Below, piece after piece: positions 9,527-19,595 of a stretch of DNA of 64,000 bases. Within the stretch, counting starts at the first letter, position 1; each line of letters opens with the position of its first letter. A program made the translations under genes and the position numbers. Under the pieces are notes generated by a model. It was not told the DNA's origin, searched no databases, and saw only the letters and a program-made list of their open reading frames with translations. Origin of the DNA: an uncultured Clostridium sp. (GTDB lineage: Bacteria; Bacillota; Clostridia; TANB77; CAG-508). The stretch is taken from positions 1 through 64,000 of the forward strand of contig CANOSM010000005.1 of the NCBI GenBank assembly GCA_947569365.1. Direction: 5' to 3'.

Positions 9527-9851
9527 AATTTCTCCTTAATATTATGTCACATAATATAATTTTACAATTATTTTTAAATAAAATATATAACAAAAATATT
9601 TTATTTAAATTACAAAAAAATTACAAAGCCCTAAAAAATGTGATATAATACAGAAATAAGTGATATATGTTTAAATTAAAAAAGATGTAATATAAAAGAA
9701 ACTAAATATTAATATTTTAAATATAAATGATAAAATAATAGATTTCCCTAGTAAAATGCTTATTAATATATTGATTAATATATTAACTTATGTATTGTAT
9801 AAAAATATAAACATATATAAAATATTAATAGATGAAAAGAAGGAGAATAAA
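9527..9851. other. Divergent intergenic region
   Basis: 325 bases between the HExxH gene and the dockerin protease. It holds an inverted repeat TATTATGTCACATAATA near the minus-strand start (about 9538-9554), possibly an operator, and the protease promoter listed separately. I see nothing else. Confidence 0.4.
9621..9649 (+). promoter_or_regulatory. Sigma-A type promoter for the dockerin protease
   Basis: TTACAA (9621-9626), a 17-bp spacer, then TATAAT (9644-9649), about 200 bp before the chosen start. Confidence 0.5.
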
Positions 9852-12401
9852 ATGTCAAAATCAAAATTAAAAAAAGTTTTAGGATTATTAATCTTAAATA
9901 TTTTAATTTTTAATATTTTTATAATGACAAATAGTAATGCAGTTACTACAGAAGAAATGGTAAAAAGTTCAAAACCAGCTGAGCTTTCACAAGAATTTTT
10001 GGATTGGCTTAAACTTTCTGATAAAGAAAAGAGAAAAACTATTATGCCAACAATTTATGAATTACCAGAAAATACTGAAGATGTAGGAAATATTAGTGGA
10101 TATGATATTATGTTTGAAAAAATGTATGCAGCAGTTGCTAAAGCAATAGATAAAAAATATTCTCTTAAAGATGATATTGAAATTAGAGTAAAGAATCAAA
10201 GAGATACATCAGAGTGTTGGGCATTTTCTTTTACAAGTGTAATTGAATCTACAATAACTAAACTTACAGGAAAAATGTCAGATGAATATTCTCCAAGACA
10301 TATAGATTACTCATGTACAAGAGACTTTTTGAATAATCAAGTAAATGAATATGGTTTTGATAGAGATACTGGAGCTGGGGGAACATTCTTAAATGCCATA
10401 AGTTATTTAGCAGGAGGACATGGTCCAGTATTAGAAAAGGATATGCCATTTGTTAATAATGATACAAATAAAATTAATATTTCAGAAATTAGAAATAAAG
10501 AAGTTCAAAAACATATAGAAGGTGCTACAATATTTAAACCAATATACAAGAAAATTGATACTTCAGGAAATATTTCTTATTATAGTAATCCAGCAAAAAG
10601 TTCAAAAATGGATAATAGTAAAGTTACAGAATTAAGAAATAAAATAAAACAGCATGTTAAACAATATGGAGGAGTATATACAATTACAACAGGAAATTTA
10701 AATACTTCAAATTATAATCAAAGTAAGTATTCATTATATTCAAAAGATGAATCAGATAGTACAATGATGCATGCAATGACAATTGTTGGTTGGGATGACG
10801 AATATTCACAAGATAATTTTATAAATAAACCAGCAACTAAAGGTGCTTATATATGTTTGAATTCTTATGGAACTGATACATATGATAATAAAGGATATAT
10901 GTATGTTTCATATTGTGATTTATTTGTGGAAACAAATTTAGCAGGAATAACTGATATTAATAATAAAGATTTTGACTCAGTTTATCAATATGATGAATTA
11001 GGATATAGTTCATATGTAGGTTATACAAATGACCATGTATATACATATAATTCATACAAGAGAAATGATAAAAGTAAAAAAGAATATTTATCAGAGGTTG
11101 GAACATATATTATTGACACTACTGATGTAGAAGTATATGTTGATCCAACAGGAACTATAAGTAATTGTGCAAAAATGAAAAAGGCAACTATAGCAAACCA
11201 AAATGCAGGACTTGAATATGGATATAGAGTTTTAAAATTTAAAACTCCTATAGAAATTACAGGAGATAATTTCAAAGTAGTAATAAAATATACAGGAAAA
11301 ACAGGTAATTATACATATATTCCAGGAGAAACTCCTGTAGAAGGTACTAGTTATGAAAAAGCAAAACTTGCACATAAATCATATGTATCATCTGATGGTG
11401 TAACTTGGCAAAGTTTTAAATCATCAAGTAAAGAATATGATGCAACTATAAAAGCTTTTACATATTATGAGAAAGTTAAGTTACCAACAAGTATTACCAT
11501 AAGTAAAGAAAGTAGTACATTAGATTTAACTACAGATTCTACTATAAATTTAACTACTAAAGTTTTACCATCAGATGCAATAAATACAATTACATGGTCA
11601 AGTTCTAATACATCAGTCGCAACTGTAGATAAAAATGGTAAAGTAACTGCTAAAGGAAATGGAACAACTGTAATATCAGCAAAAACAACAAATAATCTAA
11701 CTGCAAATTGTACAGTAACAGTTATAACAACACCAGAAAGAATAACTTTAAATAAATCAAATATTACATTATATTTAGATGGTACAAAGACTTATAATTT
11801 AGTAGCTACAATATCACCATCAACAGCAAATAATAAAAATAAAATAACTTGGAGTTCTTCAAATGAAGATATTGCAAAAGTAAATTCTTCAGGATTAGTA
11901 ACAGCTATAAAAGAAGGAAAATCTACAATAACAGTCAGAACTGAAAATGAAAAAAATACATCTGTAGTAGTTACTGTAAAAGAAGCACAAATATTATCTT
12001 CTAAAGATAGTATTTATGAAATAGATGAAGGGAATAAATTTATTAAGTATGTTGAGCCAGGAACTACTTATACAGAATTTACAAAAAATATTATTTCAAA
12101 AAAAGAGTATAAAATATATGATACAACTGATAAAGAAGTAACAAATGGAAATATGAAATCTGGTTATAAGCTAAAGATATTATCAACAAATGAAACATAT
12201 TTGGTATCAGTAAGATATGATGCAAATGGTGATGGAGAATTCAATTTAGTAGATATTGCAAGAATGAGAGTGCATTATGTTGGAAAAAAAGGATATGTTT
12301 TAGATAAAATATATGAATGTTCATTAGATGTTAATAAAGATGGAGTTTTTAATTTAGTAGATATTGCAAGAATAAGAGTAGATTATGTAAATAAAAAATA
12401 A
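9852..12401 (+). CDS. Secreted papain-like (C1) protease with BIG2 domains and a dockerin
   Basis: 849 residues. I chose ATG 9852 because AAGGAG precedes it and a signal peptide follows directly; the frame is open to 9756. The C1 peptidase core shows the catalytic Cys in SECWAFSFTS, the His in MMHAMTIVGWDDE and the Asn in LNSYGT. Two bacterial Ig-like (BIG2) domains follow (TWSSSNTSVATVDKNGKVTA and a second TWSSSNEDIAKVNSSG copy). The C-terminus is a type I-like dockerin with two Ca-binding repeats (DANGDGEFNLVDIARMRV and DVNKDGVFNLVDIARIRV). It should be exported and docked to a cohesin; a cohesin-like gene lies immediately downstream. Confidence 0.9.
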   Translation: MSKSKLKKVLGLLILNILIFNIFIMTNSNAVTTEEMVKSSKPAELSQEFLDWLKLSDKEKRKTIMPTIYELPENTEDVGNISGYDIMFEKMYAAVAKAIDKKYSLKDDIEIRVKNQRDTSECWAFSFTSVIESTITKLTGKMSDEYSPRHIDYSCTRDFLNNQVNEYGFDRDTGAGGTFLNAISYLAGGHGPVLEKDMPFVNNDTNKINISEIRNKEVQKHIEGATIFKPIYKKIDTSGNISYYSNPAKSSKMDNSKVTELRNKIKQHVKQYGGVYTITTGNLNTSNYNQSKYSLYSKDESDSTMMHAMTIVGWDDEYSQDNFINKPATKGAYICLNSYGTDTYDNKGYMYVSYCDLFVETNLAGITDINNKDFDSVYQYDELGYSSYVGYTNDHVYTYNSYKRNDKSKKEYLSEVGTYIIDTTDVEVYVDPTGTISNCAKMKKATIANQNAGLEYGYRVLKFKTPIEITGDNFKVVIKYTGKTGNYTYIPGETPVEGTSYEKAKLAHKSYVSSDGVTWQSFKSSSKEYDATIKAFTYYEKVKLPTSITISKESSTLDLTTDSTINLTTKVLPSDAINTITWSSSNTSVATVDKNGKVTAKGNGTTVISAKTTNNLTANCTVTVITTPERITLNKSNITLYLDGTKTYNLVATISPSTANNKNKITWSSSNEDIAKVNSSGLVTAIKEGKSTITVRTENEKNTSVVVTVKEAQILSSKDSIYEIDEGNKFIKYVEPGTTYTEFTKNIISKKEYKIYDTTDKEVTNGNMKSGYKLKILSTNETYLVSVRYDANGDGEFNLVDIARMRVHYVGKKGYVLDKIYECSLDVNKDGVFNLVDIARIRVDYVNKK

Positions 12402-12424
12402 TTTATGTAAATTATTCAAAACAA

Positions 12425-12454
12425 TTGACTTATATAAAAGATATATTGTATAAT
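12425..12454 (+). promoter_or_regulatory. Promoter upstream of the cohesin-like gene
   Basis: TTGACT (12425-12430), an 18-bp spacer, then TATAAT (12449-12454). It suggests that the gene can be expressed separately from the protease upstream. Confidence 0.6.
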
Positions 12455-12483
12455 AATTATAACTGTAAAAGGAGAAGATGTAT

Positions 12484-13221
12484 ATGAATATTAAGAAAAA
12501 GCTTATTATAGTTTTATTAATAGTATTAAGTTTAATTTATTTAATGACAAAGAATGTATTAGGTTATTCTTTCACAACAAGCTTAGAACCAAGTAGTTCG
12601 ACTGTTGCTAAAGGAGGAACTGTAGATATTAAAATAAATTTATCAGGAATTGATGCAGGTGATGGACTTTACAATTTTTCAGCAGTATTAAATTATGATA
12701 ATACAGTATTTGAAGATATTACAGAAAGTAGCATAGTTGAAGAAACTTCAGTAGGATGGAAAAAGACATATTCAGCTGATACTAAAAAGTTATTATTAGA
12801 TAATGCAACTTATGTAAAAGATAATCAAACAATAGCAACAATAAAATTAAAAGTAAAAAATGAAGTTCAAGTGGAAAGCTCAACATTTGGACTAACAGAG
12901 GTAAAAGCTGCTAATATGGAAGGTGAAATACAAGGAAAAGAAATTTCAACAGTTATTCAAATAGGAGAAGGTGGAGGATCAATACCAGCTACTAATGAAA
13001 CTCCTACTGACAATAATCCTATAGTAATAGGAGATGACAATAGTTCAGTAGATGAAAATTTTGCAAATGAAGTTAGAAATTTAACTGATGATGATAATAC
13101 ATCCAATTCAGATGTTCCATATACAGGGATAGAAGATTACATAGTTCCATTAATAGCAGTAGTTATAGTACTTGGAGTTATATCATTTATAAATTATAGA
13201 AAATTAGACGAGAAAAATTAA
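12484..13221 (+). CDS. Cell-surface cohesin-like protein with sortase-type anchor
   Basis: About 245 residues. An N-terminal signal peptide (residues 1-28) is followed by a domain (SFTTSLEPSSSTVAKGGTVD ... ALNYDNTVFEDI style strands) resembling cohesin domains. A Ser/Thr/Asp-rich linker follows, then VPYTG, a hydrophobic segment (IVPLIAVVIVLGVISF) and a short charged tail (NYRKLDEKN). That arrangement looks like an LPxTG-variant cell-wall sorting signal, or simply a membrane anchor. ATG 12484 is preferred over 12478 because it gives normal spacing from GGAG. Adjacency to a dockerin protease supports a role as its surface receptor. The cohesin fold is inferred from sequence character. Confidence 0.7.
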   Translation: MNIKKKLIIVLLIVLSLIYLMTKNVLGYSFTTSLEPSSSTVAKGGTVDIKINLSGIDAGDGLYNFSAVLNYDNTVFEDITESSIVEETSVGWKKTYSADTKKLLLDNATYVKDNQTIATIKLKVKNEVQVESSTFGLTEVKAANMEGEIQGKEISTVIQIGEGGGSIPATNETPTDNNPIVIGDDNSSVDENFANEVRNLTDDDNTSNSDVPYTGIEDYIVPLIAVVIVLGVISFINYRKLDEKN

Positions 13222-13235
13222 AAAGATAAAATAAG

Positions 13236-13267
13236 AAAAACACATTTCAAAAAGGATGTGTTTTTTT
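13236..13267 (+). terminator. Rho-independent terminator
   Basis: Stem AAAAACACAT / ATGTGTTTTT followed by T residues, just after the cohesin-like gene. Confidence 0.8.
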
Positions 13268-13303
13268 GTTATTGATTTTGCTCCAAAATAAATATATTCT
13301 ACC

Positions 13304-13332
13304 TTGAAAATAGATAAAAAATAATATATAAT
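13304..13332 (+). promoter_or_regulatory. Sigma-A type promoter for topB
   Basis: TTGAAA (13304-13309), a 17-bp spacer, then TATAAT (13327-13332), 33 bp before the ATG. Confidence 0.65.
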
Positions 13333-13364
13333 CTGAGAATAATTAAAAGAGTAGGGAAGATATA

Positions 13365-15282
13365 ATGGCAAAAAAATTACTAATAACAGAAAAACCAAGT
13401 GTAGCGATAGAATTTGCAAAAGCACTAAAAATAAATACTACTAGGAAAAATGGATATTTAGAATCAGATGAATGGATAATAACATGGTGTGTAGGACATC
13501 TAGTGACAATGTCATATCCAGAAAAATATGATGAAAATTTAAAAAAATGGAGACTTGATACTTTACCATTTTTGCCTAAAGAGTGGAAATATGAAATTAT
13601 ACCACAAGTAGAAAATCAATTTAATATCATAAAAGAACTAATGCAAAGAGAAGATATAGAAACTATATATAATGCTCGGTGACTCTGGAAGGGAAGGGGA
13701 ATATATACAAAGACTTGTATTTATGATGATAAAACCTAATCCAAATATTGAAATAAAAAGAGTATGGATAGATTCTCAAACAGAAGATGAAATATTAAAA
13801 GGGATAAAAGAGGCAAAAGACCAATCATATTATGATAGCTTATCAGATTCTGCATATTTAAGAGCAAAAGAAGATTATCTAATAGGAATTAACTTTTCTA
13901 GATTATTATCTATTATATTTGGAAGAAGACTTGCAAAACAACTAGAAGAAGACAGAATAAGTATTTCTGTTGGTAGAGTTATGACATGTGTACTTGGAAT
14001 GGTAGTATCTAGAGAAAGAGAAATCAGAAATTTTATAAAAACTAAATATTATAAAATAAGTGGAGAATTTGGAGAAGAAAACAATTCATTTAAAGCTGGG
14101 TGGAAAGTTACAGATAAATCTATAATGAAAGATTCTAATAAATTGTATAATGATACAGGATTTAAAAAAATAGAAGATGCTAAAGCTTTTACAAAACAAT
14201 TAGAAGGAAAAAATGGGATAATATCAGAAATAAAGAAAACAAAACAAAAAGAAAATGCACCACTTTTATTTAATTTAGCAGAGATACAAAATGAATGTAC
14301 AAAAAAATTTAAAATAAAACCAGATGAGACACTAGAGATAATACAAGATTTATATGAGAAAAAACTTGTTACATATCCAAGAACTGATGCTAGAGTATTA
14401 TCTACTGCTATAGCAAAAGTAATAACTAAAAATTTAAATGGACTTGCGAAAAATTTTAAAGACGAGGAAATAAAAAGATTTATAAACAAGATGTCAGAAG
14501 AAAAATATAGTACTAATTTAGTAAAAACAAAATATGTTAATGATTCAAAAATAACAGACCACTATGCAATTATTCCAACTGGACAAGGTTTCGAAAATTA
14601 TGATAAGTTAGATAATCTAAAAAAGGATATATATAAAGTAATAGTAAAAAGATTTATAAGCATATTTTACCCACCAGCTGAATATAATAAAATGGCCATT
14701 ACTGTAAAAGTAGATAATGAAGAATTTACATATAATAATAAAATTTGTATAAATCAGGGATACTTAGAAGTAATAAAAGGTCTAGAAAAGGAGAAAGAAG
14801 AAAAAAGAGAAGAAAATATAGAATTAATAAAAAATTTAAAGAAAAATCAAGAAATAGATGTAGTTACATTTGAAATAAAAGATGCTGAAACTTCTCCACC
14901 AATAAGATATAATTCTGGTTCAATAATTCTTGCAATGGAAAATGCAGGAAAACTTATTGAAGATGAATCTTTAAGAGAACAGATAAAAGGAGCTGGTATT
15001 GGAACTAGCGCTACTAGAGCAGAGATAATAAAGAAATTAGAAAGGATTAGTTATATACAGATAAATACTAAAACTCAAATAATAACACCAACAAAAAAAG
15101 GAGAGGGAATATATGATGTAATAAATAATGCTATGCCAGATATACTAAATCCTGAACTTACAGCAAGTTGGGAAAAAGGTCTTGATATGGTGGCAAAAAA
15201 AGAAATTGAGCCTAATGTATTTATGGAAAAGCTAGAAAAATATATAAAAAGTAAAATAAATAAATTAGTTATTCCAATGTAA
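13365..15282 (+). CDS. topB: DNA topoisomerase III, read through a +1 frameshift at CGG
   Basis: Type IA topoisomerase acting on single-stranded and catenated DNA. The zero frame gives the Toprim start (LLITEKPSVA with the catalytic Glu9) and then meets CGG directly followed by TGA (13680-13682). Skipping C13677 turns GCT-CGG-TGA into Ala-Gly-Asp and completes the Toprim motif as NAGDSGREGE. E. coli TopB has AGDPDREGQ at the same place. The rest carries the active-site Tyr motif VTYPRTDAR and ends at 15282. The reconstructed protein is 638 residues. Without the shift the product would be a 105-residue fragment lacking the active-site Tyr. It has its own promoter and terminator. Confidence 0.9.
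13674..13682 (+). other. Putative +1 frameshift site GCT-CGG-T in topB
   Basis: The zero frame is GCT CGG TGA; the +1 frame is GCT (C) GGT GAC. Exactly one residue, Gly, is needed between Ala and Asp of the Toprim AGD motif, and C|GGT supplies it. The site is unusual in having a stop as the codon after CGG. Confidence 0.8.
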
Positions 15283-15296
15283 AAAATATATAATCA

Positions 15297-15344
15297 AAAA
15301 GTCTTTAATTAGTAAATATAATTTAATAATTAAGGCTTTTTTTT
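15297..15344 (+). terminator. Rho-independent terminator after topB
   Basis: Stem AAAAGTCTTTAATTA / TAATTAAGGCTTTT followed by T residues. Confidence 0.75.
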
Positions 15345-15417
15345 ATATAGTTACACATATTATGTTTAATTTTCATAATATATCAATATAAAATTATAAA
15401 TACAGGAGGTAAATTTT

Positions 15418-16665
15418 ATGAAATATAACATAAAAGGAGTAAAAAAGTTAGAAGGAAATGTTCAAATTTCAGGATCTAAAAATGCTTCTCTTCCAATACT
15501 TGCGGCAAGTATCTTAAATGGAGGAGTATCAAAGATATATAACTTACCAGATATTAGAGATGTAAATACTACACTAAAAATATTAGAAATTCTTGGATGT
15601 AGTGTTAGTAAGAAAAAAAATAAAGTTGTGATTGATTCTACAAAAATGAACAAAACTGAAATACCAGAAGAACTAATGAGAGAGCTTAGATCATCTGTTA
15701 TTCTAGCAGGAGCTATAATCGGTAGATTTAAAAAAGCAGTATTCTCTTATCCAGGTGGATGTGAAATAGGTGCAAGACCAATTGACCTACATATAAATAA
15801 TTTTAAAAAAATTGGTATAAATATTAACGAAAATGCTGGATATATAGTATGTAATTGTGATAAAATAAAGTCCACAGAAATACAATTAGATTTTCCAAGT
15901 GTTGGAGCAACTGAAAACTTAATATTAGCATCAGTATTATCTGATGCAGAGATTATAATAAAAAATGCTGCTATGGAGCCAGAAATAGTAGATCTGCAAG
16001 ACTTTTTAAACAAAATGGGAGCTAAGATTTCTGGAGCAGGAAGTAACTGTATAAAAATAGTAGGAGTATCAAGGCTAAAAGAAATATCTTATACAGTTAT
16101 GCCAGATAGAATAGAAACTGGAACTTTTTTATCTATGGTTGCAGCAACATCAGGAGAATTAATTTTAAATAATACAAATTACAATAATATAAGTCCTGTA
16201 CTAGATAAATTAGAAGAAGCAGGATGTAATATAAAAAGAGAGAAAAATAATATAAGTATTGTATCTAAAAAAAGGCTAAAATATTTAGATGTAAAAACAT
16301 TGCCATATCCAGGATTCCCTACAGATATGCAATCAATATTTTTAAGTATGCTTTCTACTGCAAAAGGAACATCTATAATAGTAGAAAATATTTTTGAAAA
16401 TAGATATAAGTGTGTACCAGAGCTAAATAGAATGGGAGCTAAAATAAGAATAGAAGGAAATACTGCAATAATAAAAGGTGTAAAAAGATTAATAGGAACT
16501 ACAGTTAAAGCTACAGACTTAAGAGGTGGAATTGCATTAGTAATTGCAGGACTTAATGCAAATGGAAACACTGTCATAGAAAATGTTGAATATATAGAAA
16601 GAGGATATGAAAAGCTAGAAGATAAGCTGATTGATATAGGTGCTAGTATATATAAAGAGAGGTGA
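15418..16665 (+). CDS. murA: UDP-N-acetylglucosamine 1-carboxyvinyltransferase
   Basis: First committed step of peptidoglycan synthesis: transfers enolpyruvate from PEP to UDP-GlcNAc in the cytoplasm. 415 residues, normal length. The N-terminal ISGSKNASLPILAAS and the catalytic Cys loop YPGGCEIGARPIDLH are present; the Cys at that position is the fosfomycin target. A strong AGGAGG precedes the ATG. It heads a murA-ftsQ-DUF881-DUF881-sbp-(protease)-ftsA-ftsZ run. The second Firmicute paralogue (murAB/murZ) is not in the window. Confidence 0.95.
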   Translation: MKYNIKGVKKLEGNVQISGSKNASLPILAASILNGGVSKIYNLPDIRDVNTTLKILEILGCSVSKKKNKVVIDSTKMNKTEIPEELMRELRSSVILAGAIIGRFKKAVFSYPGGCEIGARPIDLHINNFKKIGININENAGYIVCNCDKIKSTEIQLDFPSVGATENLILASVLSDAEIIIKNAAMEPEIVDLQDFLNKMGAKISGAGSNCIKIVGVSRLKEISYTVMPDRIETGTFLSMVAATSGELILNNTNYNNISPVLDKLEEAGCNIKREKNNISIVSKKRLKYLDVKTLPYPGFPTDMQSIFLSMLSTAKGTSIIVENIFENRYKCVPELNRMGAKIRIEGNTAIIKGVKRLIGTTVKATDLRGGIALVIAGLNANGNTVIENVEYIERGYEKLEDKLIDIGASIYKER

Positions 16666-16678
16666 TACTTAAACTTAA

Positions 16679-17665
16679 ATGAAAACTAGTAATATAAAGA
16701 AAAAAAATAAAAATATGCAAGATAATAACAAATTTAATTTTGACAATGACTATTTTATAGGGAGTTCTGAACAAAAGACAAAGGAAAATATAAATATAAA
16801 AAAAAGAGATAATGAAAATCAAAGTAATACAGATTATATTGGGCTTAATACAGATGAAAATTTATATGGGAAAAATAAAATTAGTAATAGAAGAATTATA
16901 GAAAAAGAAAGAGAAAAAATAAGAAAGAAAAAAATATCTAGAATAGTATTACTAGTTTTTATTTTAATATTTATTATTGTATGTCTTACTATTTCACCTA
17001 TCTTTAATGTAGAAGAAATAGAAGTAAAAGATAATTCAAAAATTTCATCAGATAGAATTATAAGCGTATCAGAAATAAAAGAATATAAAAACATGTTTTT
17101 ATTTAATAAAAATACAGCTATTAAGAAGATTCTTAAGTCTGAGCCTTATATAGAAAGTGCTACTATAAAAAGAACTATACCAAATAAAGTAACGATATAT
17201 GTTAAAGAAAGAAAACCAGTATTGCAAATTAAACTTGAAGATGATACATATGTATATATAAATAATCAAGGGTATGTACTAGAATTTTCAGAAGAAAAAT
17301 TAGAAAATACACCAGTAATTTCACAAATAGAAACAGATTTAATAAACTTAAAAAATGAAGATAAGACAATAAGATTAAATGAAAATGACTTAAATTTTCT
17401 AGGAATTATTCTAAAGGTAATGTCAATTATGAAAGATTATCAGATGGACTCATATATAGTAAAATTTGATTTAAGTAATTCAGATGACTTAATAGTAACT
17501 TTAAATCAGAAAAATAAAAAAGTTCATTTTGGTGATTGTTCTGACCTAAATACCAGAGTATTATACTTAAAGAAAATATTGGAAGATACTAAAAATGAAA
17601 AAGGAGAAATATTCATAAATGGAGACTTAAATGAAGATTATGTATATTTCAGAAAAGAAGTATAA
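16679..17665 (+). CDS. ftsQ: Cell division protein FtsQ/DivIB
   Basis: Bitopic division protein that joins the FtsL/DivIC complex. 328 residues. A long basic cytoplasmic N-terminus (about residues 1-88) and one membrane segment (IVLLVFILIFIIVCLTI) are followed by an external POTRA domain (ISPIFNVEEIEVKDNSKIS onwards; YIESATIKRTIPNKVTIYV is the typical POTRA strand block). It starts 14 bp after murA. Its position between murA and the DUF881 genes matches divIB in Bacillus. Confidence 0.88.
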   Translation: MKTSNIKKKNKNMQDNNKFNFDNDYFIGSSEQKTKENINIKKRDNENQSNTDYIGLNTDENLYGKNKISNRRIIEKEREKIRKKKISRIVLLVFILIFIIVCLTISPIFNVEEIEVKDNSKISSDRIISVSEIKEYKNMFLFNKNTAIKKILKSEPYIESATIKRTIPNKVTIYVKERKPVLQIKLEDDTYVYINNQGYVLEFSEEKLENTPVISQIETDLINLKNEDKTIRLNENDLNFLGIILKVMSIMKDYQMDSYIVKFDLSNSDDLIVTLNQKNKKVHFGDCSDLNTRVLYLKKILEDTKNEKGEIFINGDLNEDYVYFRKEV

Positions 17666-17678
17666 GGAGGAAATTATT

Positions 17679-18419
17679 GTGAAAAAGCAGTATGTAATAA
17701 TAGGAATATTATGTTTTCTTATTGCTGTTGGAATAACACTGCAAGTAAAAACTGTAAAAAGTTGGAATACAAGTACATCTATGCAATCAACAGCAGAAAA
17801 TAAGTTAAAAGATAGTGTATTAAAGGCTAAAGAAAAATATGAAAGTAAATACCAAGAACTTGAAGTTATATTAAAACAATTAGAAGAAGTAAGATCCACT
17901 GTTGCCAATAGTAGTTCAGAAGCTGCTAAAATTGAGGCTAAAATTAGTGAGATAAATAAATTATTAGGGTATACAGAAGTTAAAGGAAAAGGAGTAATAA
18001 TTGAAGCAAAAGATGGTACTCCTGAAAAAATGGAAGGATATGAATATGATGATGAATATGTAAATTATTTGAGTAATTATATGGTACATGATGGTGACTT
18101 AAAACAAATTGTAAATGAATTGTTTAATGCAGGTGCAGAAGCAATCTCTATAAATGGAGAAAGAATTGTAAGTACAAGCTCTATAAGCTGTTCTGGAAAT
18201 ATAATAAAAGTTAATGATCAAAAATTAGGTTCACCATACAAAATAAAAGCTATAGGATTACCAGATAACCTTTATGGAGCTTTAGTAAGACCAGGAGGAT
18301 ACTTAGAGAGTATGGAATATGCTGGTGTAAAAATAAATATTGAAAAATCTGATAATATAACAGTTAGTAAATACACAGGAGTATATAGTTCAGATTATAT
18401 AAATAGAATAAATGATTAG
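17679..18419 (+). CDS. DUF881-family protein (YlxW/YlxX-like), first copy
   Basis: 246 residues from a GTG at 17679. This start has AAGGAGG at the right distance and leads straight into a signal-anchor (YVIIGILCFLIAVGITL); an upstream ATG in the same frame has no such site. A coiled coil follows (about residues 35-85), then the DUF881 domain (LLGYTEVKGKGVIIEAKDG, AGAEAISINGERIV). The ylxW-ylxX-sbp genes sit at the same place in the Bacillus division cluster; their function is unknown. It overlaps the ribosome binding region of the next, related gene. Confidence 0.85.
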   Translation: MKKQYVIIGILCFLIAVGITLQVKTVKSWNTSTSMQSTAENKLKDSVLKAKEKYESKYQELEVILKQLEEVRSTVANSSSEAAKIEAKISEINKLLGYTEVKGKGVIIEAKDGTPEKMEGYEYDDEYVNYLSNYMVHDGDLKQIVNELFNAGAEAISINGERIVSTSSISCSGNIIKVNDQKLGSPYKIKAIGLPDNLYGALVRPGGYLESMEYAGVKINIEKSDNITVSKYTGVYSSDYINRIND

Positions 18420-18431
18420 GAGGAAATATAT

Positions 18432-19112
18432 ATGAAGTCAAAAACTATACTACTTGTGACTATTTCTATAATATGTATATTACTAACTAGTACAATGTTC
18501 ATACAATTTAAAACAATACGAGTAGTTGAAAAGTCAGGACTTAGTGATATGAGAGAAAGTGAACTTAGAACAGAACTTTCTTCTTGGAAATCAAAATGCA
18601 CAGAAGTTGAAACAAGTTTAGAAGAAAATAAAGAATTATTAGAAAAATATACTAAAGACATGTCAAATGATAATAATTCTATAGACCTTTTAAAAACAGA
18701 TTTATCTAAAATAGAGACATCAGTAGGATATACAGATGTACAAGGAAATGGAATAGTAATAACGGTTTCTGATGGGGAACAAAGAGTTGCTGCAACAAAC
18801 TTATTAGATCTAATATATGAACTTAAATATGTTGGAGCAGAAGCTATTTCAATAAATGATGAAAGAATTGTTTCAACTAGTGATATTGTTGATATACAAG
18901 ATAAATTTATATTTGTAAATGGACAAAGACTAATATCACCATATACTATAAAGGCTATAGGAAATAAGTCATATTTAGAAAGTGCTATAAACATAAAAGA
19001 AGGATATAAAGATCAAATGGAGCAAGAAGGAAAAAAAGTTTCATATAAGCTACAGGATAATGTAATAATAAAAAAATATAATGGAGTATTAGAGATTAAT
19101 TATGGAAAATAG
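18432..19112 (+). CDS. DUF881-family protein, second copy
   Basis: 226 residues, with the same architecture as the preceding gene: N-terminal membrane anchor, coiled coil, DUF881 (VGYTDVQGNGIVITVSDG, GAEAISINDERIVSTSDI). The shared AEAISIN-ERIVSTS block shows that the two are tandem paralogues. An AGGAGG site precedes ATG 18432. It is probably an extracytoplasmic division-associated protein, inferred only from conserved synteny. Confidence 0.85.
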   Translation: MKSKTILLVTISIICILLTSTMFIQFKTIRVVEKSGLSDMRESELRTELSSWKSKCTEVETSLEENKELLEKYTKDMSNDNNSIDLLKTDLSKIETSVGYTDVQGNGIVITVSDGEQRVAATNLLDLIYELKYVGAEAISINDERIVSTSDIVDIQDKFIFVNGQRLISPYTIKAIGNKSYLESAINIKEGYKDQMEQEGKKVSYKLQDNVIIKKYNGVLEINYGK

Positions 19113-19126
19113 GGGAGGTTTTTAAA

Positions 19127-19498
19127 ATGATATATATTACAATAATAGTAAGTTGTATTTTAGGTGTTATACTAGGATTAAATATTCCAACAATATCATA
19201 TACATATTCAGGATATTTAGCTATAGCCATAGTAGCTGCTCTAGATACAGTATTTGGTGGAATATCTTCATCACTTAATAAAAATTTTGATATAAAAATA
19301 TTTGTAAGTGGATTTGTTGGAAATGCAATACTTGCAATGCTCTTAACATATTTAGGAGAGAAATTAAATGTTGATATTTATTTAGCAGCAGTTATAGTTT
19401 TTGTAGGAAGAATGTTTAATAATTTAGGAATAATAAGAAGATATTATGTAGAATATTGGAGCAGAAAAGCAAAAGAAAGAAATAAAAAAAATAGGTAA
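19127..19498 (+). CDS. sbp: Small basic protein Sbp (DUF1290)
   Basis: 123-residue, three- or four-helix membrane protein (GVILGLNIPTISYTYSGYLA, ALDTVFGGISSSL, basic C-terminus RKAKERNKKNR). DUF1290/Sbp is found in the divIB-ylxWX-sbp-ftsA cluster of Firmicutes; its function is unknown. A strong AGGGGAGG site lies upstream. It ends at a terminator, which separates it from ftsA by an inserted protease gene. Confidence 0.85.
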   Translation: MIYITIIVSCILGVILGLNIPTISYTYSGYLAIAIVAALDTVFGGISSSLNKNFDIKIFVSGFVGNAILAMLLTYLGEKLNVDIYLAAVIVFVGRMFNNLGIIRRYYVEYWSRKAKERNKKNR

Positions 19499-19511
19499 AA
19501 AGAAAGTTAGA

Positions 19512-19553
19512 AAATACATACATCTTAAAATAGATAAGATGTATGTATTTTTC
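19512..19553 (+). terminator. Strong Rho-independent terminator
   Basis: Perfect 16-bp stem (AAATACATACATCTTA / TAAGATGTATGTATTT) with a short loop and T tail. It closes the murA-sbp operon. Confidence 0.9.
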
Positions 19554-19595
19554 TAGTTTTCAATAATTCTGCAGAATATAATTACATTAAATTTA

